From Candidatus Pelagibacter sp. TMED153 (GTDB lineage: Bacteria > Pseudomonadota > Alphaproteobacteria > Pelagibacterales > Pelagibacteraceae): a stretch of 17,913 nt of DNA. The position numbers and the translations under genes are program-made. The notes beneath the pieces were generated by a model. It was given only the letters and a program-made list of their open reading frames with translations. It was not told where the DNA came from and made no database searches. Where the stretch lies: positions 1 through 17,913 of the forward strand of contig NHHC02000009.1 in the NCBI GenBank assembly GCA_002169935.2, written 5' to 3'. Below are positions 1 to 7,141 of this stretch, one piece after another (position 1 is the first letter of the stretch; the number at the start of each line of letters is the position of its first letter).

Positions 1-1059
1 ACCTGGTAAACTTACGTCACCTTTTTTATCAAAGCTTAAAGTTCCAAGCACTGTATTGAATTTTCCTTTTTTCATTGCTTTAAGAACTTTTTTTCTGTCA
101 AGAGATCCAGCTTGAGTTGCGGCTTGTTCAAATACTTGTAACGCAGCATATGAGTAAAGCACGTAACCTTCTGGCTCAATTCCGGCAGCTTTAAATTTTT
201 TTACTAATGGTGCAGCTTCTGGGTTATTTCTTGGGTCTGGACTGAAAGTCATTAATGTACCTTCACCAGCATTACCAGTAATTTGCCAATACTCAGCTGT
301 AACTAACGCATCACCACTTATTAATTTAGTTTTCATACCTTGGTCTCTCATTTGTCTAACGATTAGACCGCCTTCAGTATGGTAACCGCCAAGATAAACT
401 GCATCTATATTATTTGATTTAAGTTTTGAAACTAACGCAGAATAATCTTTTTCACCTGCTGTGAATGCTTCATACATAGTTTCTTTTAATCCGCCTTTAT
501 TCATATTTTTCTTTGTAGCATCTGCCAAACCTTTTCCGTAAGCAGTTTTGTCATGAATAATTGCAACTTTTTTTCCACTGTATTCTTTTGCTAGAAATGC
601 ACCAGCAACTTCACCTTGTTGGTCATCTCTTCCGCATACTCTAAATACATTTGGTCCACCTTTGTCAGTAAACGCGGGGTTAGTTGACGCCGGAGATACT
701 TGAATAATACCTTCTTCTGTATAAACTTTAGAAGCTGGAATCGAAGATCCTGAGCAGAAATGTCCTGCAACATAAGTAACGCCTTGACTAGCAAATTTAT
801 TTGCTACGGCTACTGCTTGTTTTGGATCACAAGCATCGTCACCAATTACTAATTTTACTTTTTCTCCCAAAATGCCACCTTTAGCATTAGTATCTTTAGC
901 CCACATTTCTGCGCCAGCTTTAAGCTGAGCTCCAAAAGATGCGTACTGACCACTCATAGGTCCAGCAGAAGCAACTGTTACGTCCGCTTTTGCAATTACA
1001 GATCCTAATAAAAAGATTGAAGCAATTAATGAAAGAGTCTTTTTCATTATTTTTAACAT
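1..1059 (-). CDS. livK: Branched-chain amino acid ABC transporter substrate-binding protein (LivK/LivJ type), C-terminus cut by window edge
   Basis: This is the periplasmic ligand-binding protein of a Liv-type ABC importer, delivering leucine, isoleucine, valine or a related amino acid to the LivHMGF complex. The frame is open from an ATG at 1059 to the left edge (353 codons). Family members are about 370 residues, so only a short tail is missing. Residues 1-25 form a signal peptide (basic start, hydrophobic core, cleavage after AKA). The mature part has the type-1 periplasmic fold motifs GPMSGQYASFG (about 33-43), GDDACDPKQAVAVANK (73-88) and GHFCSGSS (99-106). C77 and C102 match the cysteine pair of LivJ/LivK. 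The 1059 start is preferred over the internal ATG at 1047 because AGAGGA lies four bases upstream of it. It follows livF by 84 bases, so it is probably the last gene of the operon or has its own promoter. The exact ligand is not readable from sequence. Confidence 0.93.
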   Translation of the reverse strand, partial: MLKIMKKTLSLIASIFLLGSVIAKADVTVASAGPMSGQYASFGAQLKAGAEMWAKDTNAKGGILGEKVKLVIGDDACDPKQAVAVANKFASQGVTYVAGHFCSGSSIPASKVYTEEGIIQVSPASTNPAFTDKGGPNVFRVCGRDDQQGEVAGAFLAKEYSGKKVAIIHDKTAYGKGLADATKKNMNKGGLKETMYEAFTAGEKDYSALVSKLKSNNIDAVYLGGYHTEGGLIVRQMRDQGMKTKLISGDALVTAEYWQITGNAGEGTLMTFSPDPRNNPEAAPLVKKFKAAGIEPEGYVLYSYAALQVFEQAATQAGSLDRKKVLKAMKKGKFNTVLGTLSFDKKGDVSLPG

Positions 1060-1078
1060 ATGTTCCTCTTTTTTGTTG

Positions 1079-1096
1079 TTAATTAATTAATTAATT
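1079..1096. repeat. TTAA tandem repeat upstream of livK
   Basis: Four perfect copies of TTAA followed by TT lie about 20 bases upstream of the livK start, just before its Shine-Dalgarno region. A shorter run of the same kind (10129-10138) sits in the same place before tctC. It may be an AT-rich translation enhancer or simply low-complexity DNA. I see no convincing -35/-10 pair in this 84-base gap. Confidence 0.5.
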
Positions 1097-1143
1097 TTAT
1101 TGATTGAACACTACATCTGCTTTTTTGTAAATAAGGAAAAACA

Positions 1144-1863
1144 TCATTTTTTACCTCCGCCTTCAAGGTATGCAGCCTGAATATCCTTGTTTTTTAACAA
1201 GTCTTGACCTGTGCCTTCTAAAGTAACATTCCCATTAACTAAAACGTACCCGCGGTCAGCAAGCTCGAGAGCCTTTTTTGCATTTTGTTCAACCAAAAAA
1301 ATAGTAACTTTTTTTTCTTTATTGATATTTTTAATAGCTTTAAAAATTTGATTTACAAGTTTAGGAGCTATACCTAAAGAAGGTTCGTCCAATAATAACA
1401 TTTTTGGTCTAGCCATCATGGCTCTTCCTATTGCTAGCATTTGTTGTTCCCCTCCAGATAAAGTTCCACCTCTCTGAGTTAATCTGTCTTTCAAAACAGG
1501 AAAAAGATCATAAACTTCTTTTACATCGTCCATAAAGTGTTTGCCTTTTTCATTTGAAGAGGCTCCAAGTCTTAAATTATCCTCAACCGTTAATCTTGAA
1601 AATATTCTTCTTCCTTCTGGAACTTGTGAAATTCCTAAATTAACAATATTATGAGGAGGTAGATTTTCTATGTTCTGATTATCAAAAACAATTTTCCCAG
1701 CCGAGGCTTTATTTACACCACTTATTGTCATTAATAATGTCGATTTTCCTGCACCGTTAGAACCAATTAAAGCTACTATCTCACCGCTTTCAACTTTTAC
1801 ATCTACGCCTCTAAGAGCTTGAATGTTTCCATAAAAAGTTTCAACTTTTGAAATTGTTAGCAT
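1144..1863 (-). CDS. livF: Liv-type ABC transporter ATPase LivF
   Basis: One of the two cytoplasmic ATPases that power branched-chain amino acid import; it pairs with LivG under the LivHM permease. At 239 residues it has the normal LivF length. Visible motifs in order are Walker A GSNGAGKST (34-42), Q-loop region ISQVPEGRRIF (78-88, the VPEGR typical of LivF), signature LSGGEQ (135-140), Walker B MLLLDE (155-160) and a switch-histidine region reading VEQNAKKALE. The last carries Q where LivG has H, which is normal for LivF. GGAAG about 8 bases before the ATG is a reasonable ribosome site. It starts 2 bases after the livG stop, so the two are translationally coupled. Confidence 0.95.
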   Translation of the reverse strand: MLTISKVETFYGNIQALRGVDVKVESGEIVALIGSNGAGKSTLLMTISGVNKASAGKIVFDNQNIENLPPHNIVNLGISQVPEGRRIFSRLTVEDNLRLGASSNEKGKHFMDDVKEVYDLFPVLKDRLTQRGGTLSGGEQQMLAIGRAMMARPKMLLLDEPSLGIAPKLVNQIFKAIKNINKEKKVTIFLVEQNAKKALELADRGYVLVNGNVTLEGTGQDLLKNKDIQAAYLEGGGKK

Positions 1864-1865
1864 AG

Positions 1866-2660
1866 TTATTCTTCCGTACCTAAATAAGCTTCAATAACTT
1901 CAGGACTATTTTTAGTTTCTTTTGCAGATCCTTGGAAAATTTTTTTTCCATAATTTAAAACTACCACATGGTCGGAAATTTCCATTACAACACTCATGTC
2001 ATGTTCGATTAATAAAATACCTGTTTTTTTTTCATTTTTAATAAAAAGAAGTAATTTGTTTAAATCAGCTGACTCTTTTGCGTTTAATCCTGCGGCTGGC
2101 TCATCTAAACATAATAAATGAGGGTTAATACACATAGCTCTAACAATTTCTAATTTTCTTTGGTCTCCATAAGGCAAATCGCCTGCATCATCATCTGCTC
2201 TTTGAGTTAATCCTATTATATCTAACCAATATTTAGAAATTTCTATAGCCTCTTTCTCTTTTTTTATATACGAAGGTGAATTAAAAAGACCTAGTATAGT
2301 AAATCCTGAAGCATCCATGAGCTTATTGTGTTGTGCTACCATCATATTTTCTAATACCGACATTTGAGGAAAAAGTCTTATATTTTGAAACGTTCTTGCA
2401 ACTCCTGCTCTTTGGGCAACTCTAAAATCAGAAAACTTTCTTAAATTTAATATTTCTTTTTCTTTGTTAAGATACATGGAGCCTGCAGTTGCCTTATAAA
2501 AACCTGTTAAACAATTAAATACTGTTGTTTTTCCAGCACCGTTTGGACCTATAATTGAAGTAATTTGATCTTTGCTTGCAGAAAAAGTCAAGTTGTCTAT
2601 GGCAACAAGACCTCCAAATTTCATTGTTAAGTTTTCAACATTAAGTAATTTTTTGTCCAT
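1866..2660 (-). CDS. livG: Liv-type ABC transporter ATPase LivG
   Basis: Second ATPase of the importer. Walker A GPNGAGKTT lies at 38-46, and RTFQNIRLFPQMSVLEN (89-105) is the LivG-specific Q-loop block. The signature LPYGDQRKLEI (162-172) has the LPYGxQR form that separates LivG from LivF. Walker B LLCLDEP is at 182-188 and the H-loop at EHD (219-221). Its 264 residues are normal for LivG. It sits 4 bases downstream of livM and 2 bases upstream of livF in a tight minus-strand operon. There is no strong Shine-Dalgarno sequence, so coupling to livM translation is likely. Confidence 0.95.
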   Translation of the reverse strand: MDKKLLNVENLTMKFGGLVAIDNLTFSASKDQITSIIGPNGAGKTTVFNCLTGFYKATAGSMYLNKEKEILNLRKFSDFRVAQRAGVARTFQNIRLFPQMSVLENMMVAQHNKLMDASGFTILGLFNSPSYIKKEKEAIEISKYWLDIIGLTQRADDDAGDLPYGDQRKLEIVRAMCINPHLLCLDEPAAGLNAKESADLNKLLLFIKNEKKTGILLIEHDMSVVMEISDHVVVLNYGKKIFQGSAKETKNSPEVIEAYLGTEE

Positions 2661-2664
2661 AAAT

Positions 2665-3933
2665 TTATTTTTTTTGATTTAAAATTATTGTTGGTTTTCT
2701 TGTTGCCAAAATTCCTCTAGGTCTAAAAATCATTATTAAAACCATCGCCCCGCCAAATGCGATCATTCTGTATGACTCAAAATCTCTAAATACTTCAATT
2801 AATCCTATTAAGAATACTGTAGACAAAACAACACCTGTTTGAGATCCCATTCCGCCAAGAACAACTATAGCAACTATTATTGCGGATTCTATAAATGTAA
2901 AACTTTCTGGACTTATAAAAGCTTGACGGGTTGCAAAAAAAGATCCTGCAAAACCTCCAAACATTGCGCCTATTGCAAAAGCTGTCAATTTTGTATTTCT
3001 TGGATTAACCCCAAGTGATTTACATGCAATTTCATCTTCTCTAAGGGCTTCCCAAGCTCTCCCTATCGGTAATCTTCTTATTTTTATTGTAAAAAGATTT
3101 GTTACTAGTGCTAGAAATAAAATTAAATAATACAGAAAAATAATTCTTTGCATAGGATCATATTCTAAACCAAAAAATGTGTGAAAAGTTTTTTCGCCTT
3201 CTTCTGGAAAACTTTTAAAAGGTAGTCCAAAAAATGAAGGTCTAGGAATTCCTGTAAGTCCGTCTGGGCCTTTGGTAAGTTCATACCAATTTAATAAAAG
3301 AATTCTAATCATTTCACCAAATGCAAGAGTTACTATAGCAAGGTAATCACCTCTCAGTCTTAAAACTGGAAATCCTAAAAGAACACCAAACATAGCTGCA
3401 AATACTCCTGCTATTGGTAAACAAATCCAAAATGACCAGCCAAAATGTATTGCAAAGAGAGCGTAGGAGTAGGCTCCCACAGCATAAAACGCCACATAAC
3501 CTAAGTCTAAAAGTCCAGCTAAACCAATAACAATGTTTAGGCCCCATCCTAGCATAATATAAGTGAGCATCATGATTGCGATATCCATTAAGTATCGATC
3601 TGTGAAAGGTAAAAAGGGGAAAATTAATGAAAATATAATTGCACTTAAGGCAATTTGAGTTCCTTTAGTGTCTAAAAAATTTGTAATAGATTTTCCGATA
3701 CTCGACTGAATCCCTGTTTTTAGATCTCTTTTATATGTATAAAGATTGATAAAAAATCTTCCAACAGTGCAAACAGTTACAATTAAAAGAACTATTAACC
3801 ATTTGGGCTGAACAACCAATATCTCATTTTTAGCGACTGTTCTCAAACCAACTACTGGACCAAATAGTGCTAAAGCGATTAACCCAGTAAATAAGCTATC
3901 TTTGATTGAAGTTTGAAGAAATGTTTTTCCCAT
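2665..3933 (-). CDS. livM: Liv-type ABC transporter permease LivM
   Basis: Inner-membrane permease subunit that forms the translocation path with LivH. About ten hydrophobic segments are seen. Family motifs include GLAGLLDLGYVAFYAVGAY, LRGDYLAIVTLAFGEMIRI, the GPDGLTGIPRP loop, and the cytoplasmic ATPase-contact stretch ALREDEIACKSLGVN. I place the start at the ATG at 3933, one base after the livH stop, giving 422 residues. A TTG at 3948 in the same frame would add five residues and overlap livH by 14 bases. E. coli LivM is about 425 residues, so length does not decide. Neither start has a clear ribosome site, consistent with translational coupling. The ligand specificity is set by the binding protein. 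Confidence 0.94.
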   Translation of the reverse strand: MGKTFLQTSIKDSLFTGLIALALFGPVVGLRTVAKNEILVVQPKWLIVLLIVTVCTVGRFFINLYTYKRDLKTGIQSSIGKSITNFLDTKGTQIALSAIIFSLIFPFLPFTDRYLMDIAIMMLTYIMLGWGLNIVIGLAGLLDLGYVAFYAVGAYSYALFAIHFGWSFWICLPIAGVFAAMFGVLLGFPVLRLRGDYLAIVTLAFGEMIRILLLNWYELTKGPDGLTGIPRPSFFGLPFKSFPEEGEKTFHTFFGLEYDPMQRIIFLYYLILFLALVTNLFTIKIRRLPIGRAWEALREDEIACKSLGVNPRNTKLTAFAIGAMFGGFAGSFFATRQAFISPESFTFIESAIIVAIVVLGGMGSQTGVVLSTVFLIGLIEVFRDFESYRMIAFGGAMVLIMIFRPRGILATRKPTIILNQKK

Positions 3934-3934
3934 A

Positions 3935-4852
3935 CTATACTTTTTCAATATCAGGTTTGCCTAAAAATCCGGTTGGAAAAAATATTAGTACAACAACTAA
4001 AACAGTAAAAGCTGCAATATCCTTATATTCTATTGAAATATATCCAGACCAAAAAACCTCGATTAGACCAATAAGTAAACCGCCTAACATTGCACCAGGA
4101 ATTGAGCCTATGCCTCCAAGTACAGCGGCGGTAAATGCTTTAATCCCAGCTAAAAAACCTATGTAAAAATCTATAACTCCATAATACATTACAAACATCA
4201 TTCCGGCCACTGAGGCCAAGGACGATCCAATTATAAAAGTTATTGAAATAGTTCGGTCTACATTTATGCCCATTAATGCTGTCATTGTTCTATCTTGTTC
4301 GCAGGCTCTTTGAGCTCTACCTAGTGCTGTTCTAGTTATTAATAATGTAAAAATGGCCATCAAAATTATAGTTACTAAGACTATAAAAATTTGGAGAAAA
4401 CTAAGTGAAACTGTAAATCCAGTTTCTTCCATAAAAGTAAATCCGCCCTGTATTACCGGTTGCAAGGTTTTTATTCTTGCTCCTTGAGCAGCTTGTACAT
4501 AATTTTGTAATACAATTGACATCCCTAAAGCAGAAATTAATGGAGCTAATCTAAAAGATTTTCTTAATGGTTTATAAGCTAATTTCTCAACTGTCCAACC
4601 ATAACAGGCGGTAAAAACCATTGCGATCAAAAGAGTTAATAATAGTACAACTGGAAGGGCAATGCTTGTTAGAGCAAAAAGAATAAAAGAAATTAAAGCC
4701 ACAAATGCACCCACCATAAAAATATCTCCGTGGGCAAAATTAATCATTCCAATTATTCCATAAACCATGGTGTATCCTATGGCAATAAGTCCATAAACAG
4801 ATCCAAGAGTAACACCGTTAATTAACTGTTGTAAAAAATATGCAATATCCAT
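3935..4852 (-). CDS. livH: Liv-type ABC transporter permease LivH
   Basis: The partner permease of LivM. At 305 residues it has the usual LivH length. The first fifty residues carry the family block: INGVTLGSVYGLIAIGYTMVYG, then GMINFAHGDIFMVGAF. A central block reads GRAQRACEQDRTMTALMGINVDR, the cytoplasmic coupling loop that contacts the ATPases. The C-terminal part has the AFTAAVLGGIGSIPGAMLGG motif shared by LivH and LivM. It starts 8 bases after the stop of the reductase-like gene and runs into livM, so it is the first transporter gene of the operon. Confidence 0.95.
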   Translation of the reverse strand: MDIAYFLQQLINGVTLGSVYGLIAIGYTMVYGIIGMINFAHGDIFMVGAFVALISFILFALTSIALPVVLLLTLLIAMVFTACYGWTVEKLAYKPLRKSFRLAPLISALGMSIVLQNYVQAAQGARIKTLQPVIQGGFTFMEETGFTVSLSFLQIFIVLVTIILMAIFTLLITRTALGRAQRACEQDRTMTALMGINVDRTISITFIIGSSLASVAGMMFVMYYGVIDFYIGFLAGIKAFTAAVLGGIGSIPGAMLGGLLIGLIEVFWSGYISIEYKDIAAFTVLVVVLIFFPTGFLGKPDIEKV

Positions 4853-4860
4853 TTTAAAGT

Positions 4861-5619
4861 TTAAAATTTTTTAAAGATGGTATTTAAAACTTTTTGATGG
4901 AGTTTGTAAAATTTCTTTTTCTTCAGTTTATTAAGAACATAGGCATTTGTTCCACCTGGAGTTTGAGATTCCACTACAAGTTGTTTTAAAGAGATTTTAT
5001 TTTTATTTAAAGCATCCTCTGATAGGGCGGAAAAAAGTTCTCTAGTATAATTCTCTGCCTCTTTTCTTTTTATACCTTTAGAAGTTAACCAGTTACTTGT
5101 TGAATAAAGTATATTGTAAAAAGAAGCCATAAAAGAAGAAGTTGCCCAAAAACTTTTAGAAATATTTTCATTTCTTAATTCAATAACTTTTCCTAATTGA
5201 TTAAAAAAATTTTTTATCTTTTTATCTGGAGGAAAAATTACTATTGGACCTTTCTTCATACCTATAAATGGTAGTGGAATGGCTCTGACTATATTTTTAT
5301 TTTTTGTATCAGCTTTTAATTTATTCAAACGCATAGTTGAAATAAGGCTTACAATTTTTTTGTTATGTTTAAAGTGTAAAGTTCTTAAAATTTTACTTCC
5401 TACTTGTGGGGTAATTGCTAAAAAAACCAACTGTGAACTATTTATAAGCTGTTGATTATTTTTTGAAATAGTTACTTTTTTAAATCTTTTACTTAATTTT
5501 TTTGCTATTAATTTATTGCGAGGAGATATATAAATTTTTTTGATTTTTAATTTTGATTTGAAAATACCTTCAATTATTGAAGATGTGATATGTCCAGTTC
5601 CTAGAAAACCAATAATCAT
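4861..5619 (-). CDS. Divergent pyrroline-5-carboxylate reductase-like NAD(P)-binding protein
   Basis: A member of the P5C reductase superfamily, cytoplasmic, expected to reduce a cyclic imine or related substrate with NAD(P)H; canonical members make proline. Residues 1-10 are the Rossmann start with GFLGTGH (4-10), which fixes the start at 5619. The C-terminal signature of the family is clear as QTPGGTNAYVLNKL (219-232). Canonical enzymes have RAMPNTP in the middle, whereas this protein has RAIPLPFIG (112-120), so the Asn of that motif is gone. It is 252 residues, slightly short, and very lysine-rich. It heads the Liv operon, 8 bases before livH, hinting at an amino-acid-related job. It may not be the cell's main proC, and the substrate cannot be told from sequence. 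Confidence 0.72.
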   Translation of the reverse strand: MIIGFLGTGHITSSIIEGIFKSKLKIKKIYISPRNKLIAKKLSKRFKKVTISKNNQQLINSSQLVFLAITPQVGSKILRTLHFKHNKKIVSLISTMRLNKLKADTKNKNIVRAIPLPFIGMKKGPIVIFPPDKKIKNFFNQLGKVIELRNENISKSFWATSSFMASFYNILYSTSNWLTSKGIKRKEAENYTRELFSALSEDALNKNKISLKQLVVESQTPGGTNAYVLNKLKKKKFYKLHQKVLNTIFKKF

Positions 5620-5624
5620 TAAGT

Positions 5625-6698
5625 ATGCAGAATAACCAAGCTATACCTTTTAATAAAGAAAATTTTAAACAAATATTTTCTATAGAATTTTTGGTTGTAA
5701 TACTTGTATCTGTACCAGCCGCTTTATTGGCTGACTATTTTAACCTTCCTTTAGCTTGGTTTTTGGGTCCTATGATTATTACGTCTATAATTACTTTATC
5801 GGGTGTTAATACCAAAATGCCGAGATTGGTACTTAGTTCAGTTTTAATTCTTCTTGGTTTATACATAGGAAACTATATTGATAAAAGTTTGTTTTCACAA
5901 GTCCATCAATGGATTTGGACTTCTATAATCATGCTTTTCTATATTATTATTAGTGTGTTTTTGGTTTCAAGATATTTAGAAAAATTTTCTAATTATGATA
6001 AAAAAACTTCAATATTTTCTGCTGCTCCTGGCGCACTAGGACCCTTAATGATTTTGGCAGAAGATGAAAAATCTGATTTAAGTCGAGTAGCTACATCACA
6101 CTTGATAAGACTAATTATTATTATCACAGTATTTCCATTTATTGTTAATAGTTTCTATGAAACAGATATAGAATTAGTAAGTGCACCAATTGAAAATCAG
6201 AGTGTAATTGAGCTAATAATTCTAATAATTTTTTCTTTAATATTTATTTTAATTTTTGATAAATTAAAAGTTCCAGCAGCCTTATTATCTGGAACTTTAA
6301 TAGCAAGCGGGCTTTTACAGATCACAGGGGTAGCTTCTTATAAAGTTCCGCCAAATATAATTGATTTATCTTTATTGATTTTGGGGTCTTCCGTTGGTTG
6401 TAGATTTGCTGATAAAACTTTCAACGAAATTGCAAAAAATGCTCTTCATAGCATTATTGCCACTCTTCTTTTAGTTGTTCTAGGTTTTTTAGCAGCAATT
6501 GTTGCGAGTTTAATAATTGATAAAAATTTTTTTACATTGCTTCTTTCTTACTGCCCTGGAGGAATTTACGAAGTGGCAGTTATAGCAATTTTTTTTGATT
6601 TAGATCCTGAGTTTGTTTCTTTCCATCATATCATTAGATTGCTTATGATATTATTTATTGTTCCTTTAATTTTGAGATTTGTTCAAAAAAAAACCTAA
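5625..6698 (+). CDS. AbrB-family (AbrB duplication) integral membrane protein
   Basis: A polytopic membrane protein with about ten hydrophobic segments and two similar halves. Motifs include LPLAWFLGPMIITSIITLSG (about 41-60), FSAAPGALGPLMILAEDE (131-148) and, near the end, YCPGGIYEVAVIAIFFDLDP with the PGG turn of the family. These fit the AbrB duplication family (COG3180), often mislabelled as ammonia monooxygenase or as an AbrB regulator. Its transported substrate is not established. Its 357 residues are near the usual 350-380. The ATG lies only 5 bases from the start of the divergent reductase-like gene, and no ribosome site is seen. It is followed after 51 bases by doxX, which has its own promoter. 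Confidence 0.85.
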   Translation: MQNNQAIPFNKENFKQIFSIEFLVVILVSVPAALLADYFNLPLAWFLGPMIITSIITLSGVNTKMPRLVLSSVLILLGLYIGNYIDKSLFSQVHQWIWTSIIMLFYIIISVFLVSRYLEKFSNYDKKTSIFSAAPGALGPLMILAEDEKSDLSRVATSHLIRLIIIITVFPFIVNSFYETDIELVSAPIENQSVIELIILIIFSLIFILIFDKLKVPAALLSGTLIASGLLQITGVASYKVPPNIIDLSLLILGSSVGCRFADKTFNEIAKNALHSIIATLLLVVLGFLAAIVASLIIDKNFFTLLLSYCPGGIYEVAVIAIFFDLDPEFVSFHHIIRLLMILFIVPLILRFVQKKT

Positions 6699-6714
6699 AT
6701 TAATCTTAAATTTT

Positions 6715-6743
6715 TTGACATTGATATAAATTTAAAGTTTAAT
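6715..6743 (+). promoter_or_regulatory. Sigma-70 type promoter of the DoxX gene, predicted leaderless
   Basis: A perfect -35 TTGACA (6715-6720), a 17-base spacer and a -10 TTTAAT (6738-6743, five of six to consensus) lie just before the DoxX gene. Only six bases separate the -10 from the ATG at 6750. Transcription would therefore begin at or next to the A of the start codon, giving a leaderless mRNA. The lack of any Shine-Dalgarno sequence agrees. Confidence 0.7.
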
Positions 6744-6749
6744 TGCTAA

Positions 6750-7136
6750 ATGATAAATTATTTAGATTTGCTAAGTAGAATTTTAATTTCAGCAATTTTT
6801 TTATTTTCTGGAATTAACAAAATATTGAACTACGACTCTACAGTTCAATGGATGGAAGGTTTTAGCATTCCAGGAATTCTTTTAATGCCAGCTATTGCTT
6901 TAGAGATTGTATTTCCTCTTTTAATAATTATCGGTTACAAGGTAAAAATTGCGGCAAGTATTCTAGCTATATTTTGTATTTCGACTGCTTTTATTTTTCA
7001 TTTTGATTTTACAAATCAAATGCAAATAATCGCCTTTTCGAAAAATTTAGGACTTGCAGGCGGACTATTATTCCTTGCTATTAATGGATGTAAAGGATTA
7101 GCATTAGAAAAAGAAAAAAAATATGTGCGGATGTAG
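6750..7136 (+). CDS. DoxX-family membrane protein
   Basis: A small four-helix membrane protein of 128 residues, the usual size of the DoxX family. The N-terminal LLSRILISAIFLFSGINKI (residues 7-25) is the family hallmark, followed by AIALEIVFPLLIIIGYKVKIAA, a third helix, and FSKNLGLAGGLLFLAING near the end. DoxX proteins have been linked to thiosulfate-quinone oxidoreductase or to redox stress in some bacteria, but most, including this one, have no defined role. It lies downstream of the AbrB-family gene yet has its own promoter. It ends 5 bases before the stop of the convergent tctA, with no obvious terminator between. Confidence 0.87.
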   Translation: MINYLDLLSRILISAIFLFSGINKILNYDSTVQWMEGFSIPGILLMPAIALEIVFPLLIIIGYKVKIAASILAIFCISTAFIFHFDFTNQMQIIAFSKNLGLAGGLLFLAINGCKGLALEKEKKYVRM

Positions 7137-7141
7137 TTTAC

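Noticed and set aside
3934..3948. TTG start for livM at 3948
   Set aside because: An ATG at 3933, one base after the livH stop, is more likely. The TTG version adds only five residues and has no ribosome site.
3906..4166. Open plus-strand frame of 86 codons opposite livH/livM
   Set aside because: It lies entirely antisense to strongly supported livH and livM, and its protein has no recognisable family motif.
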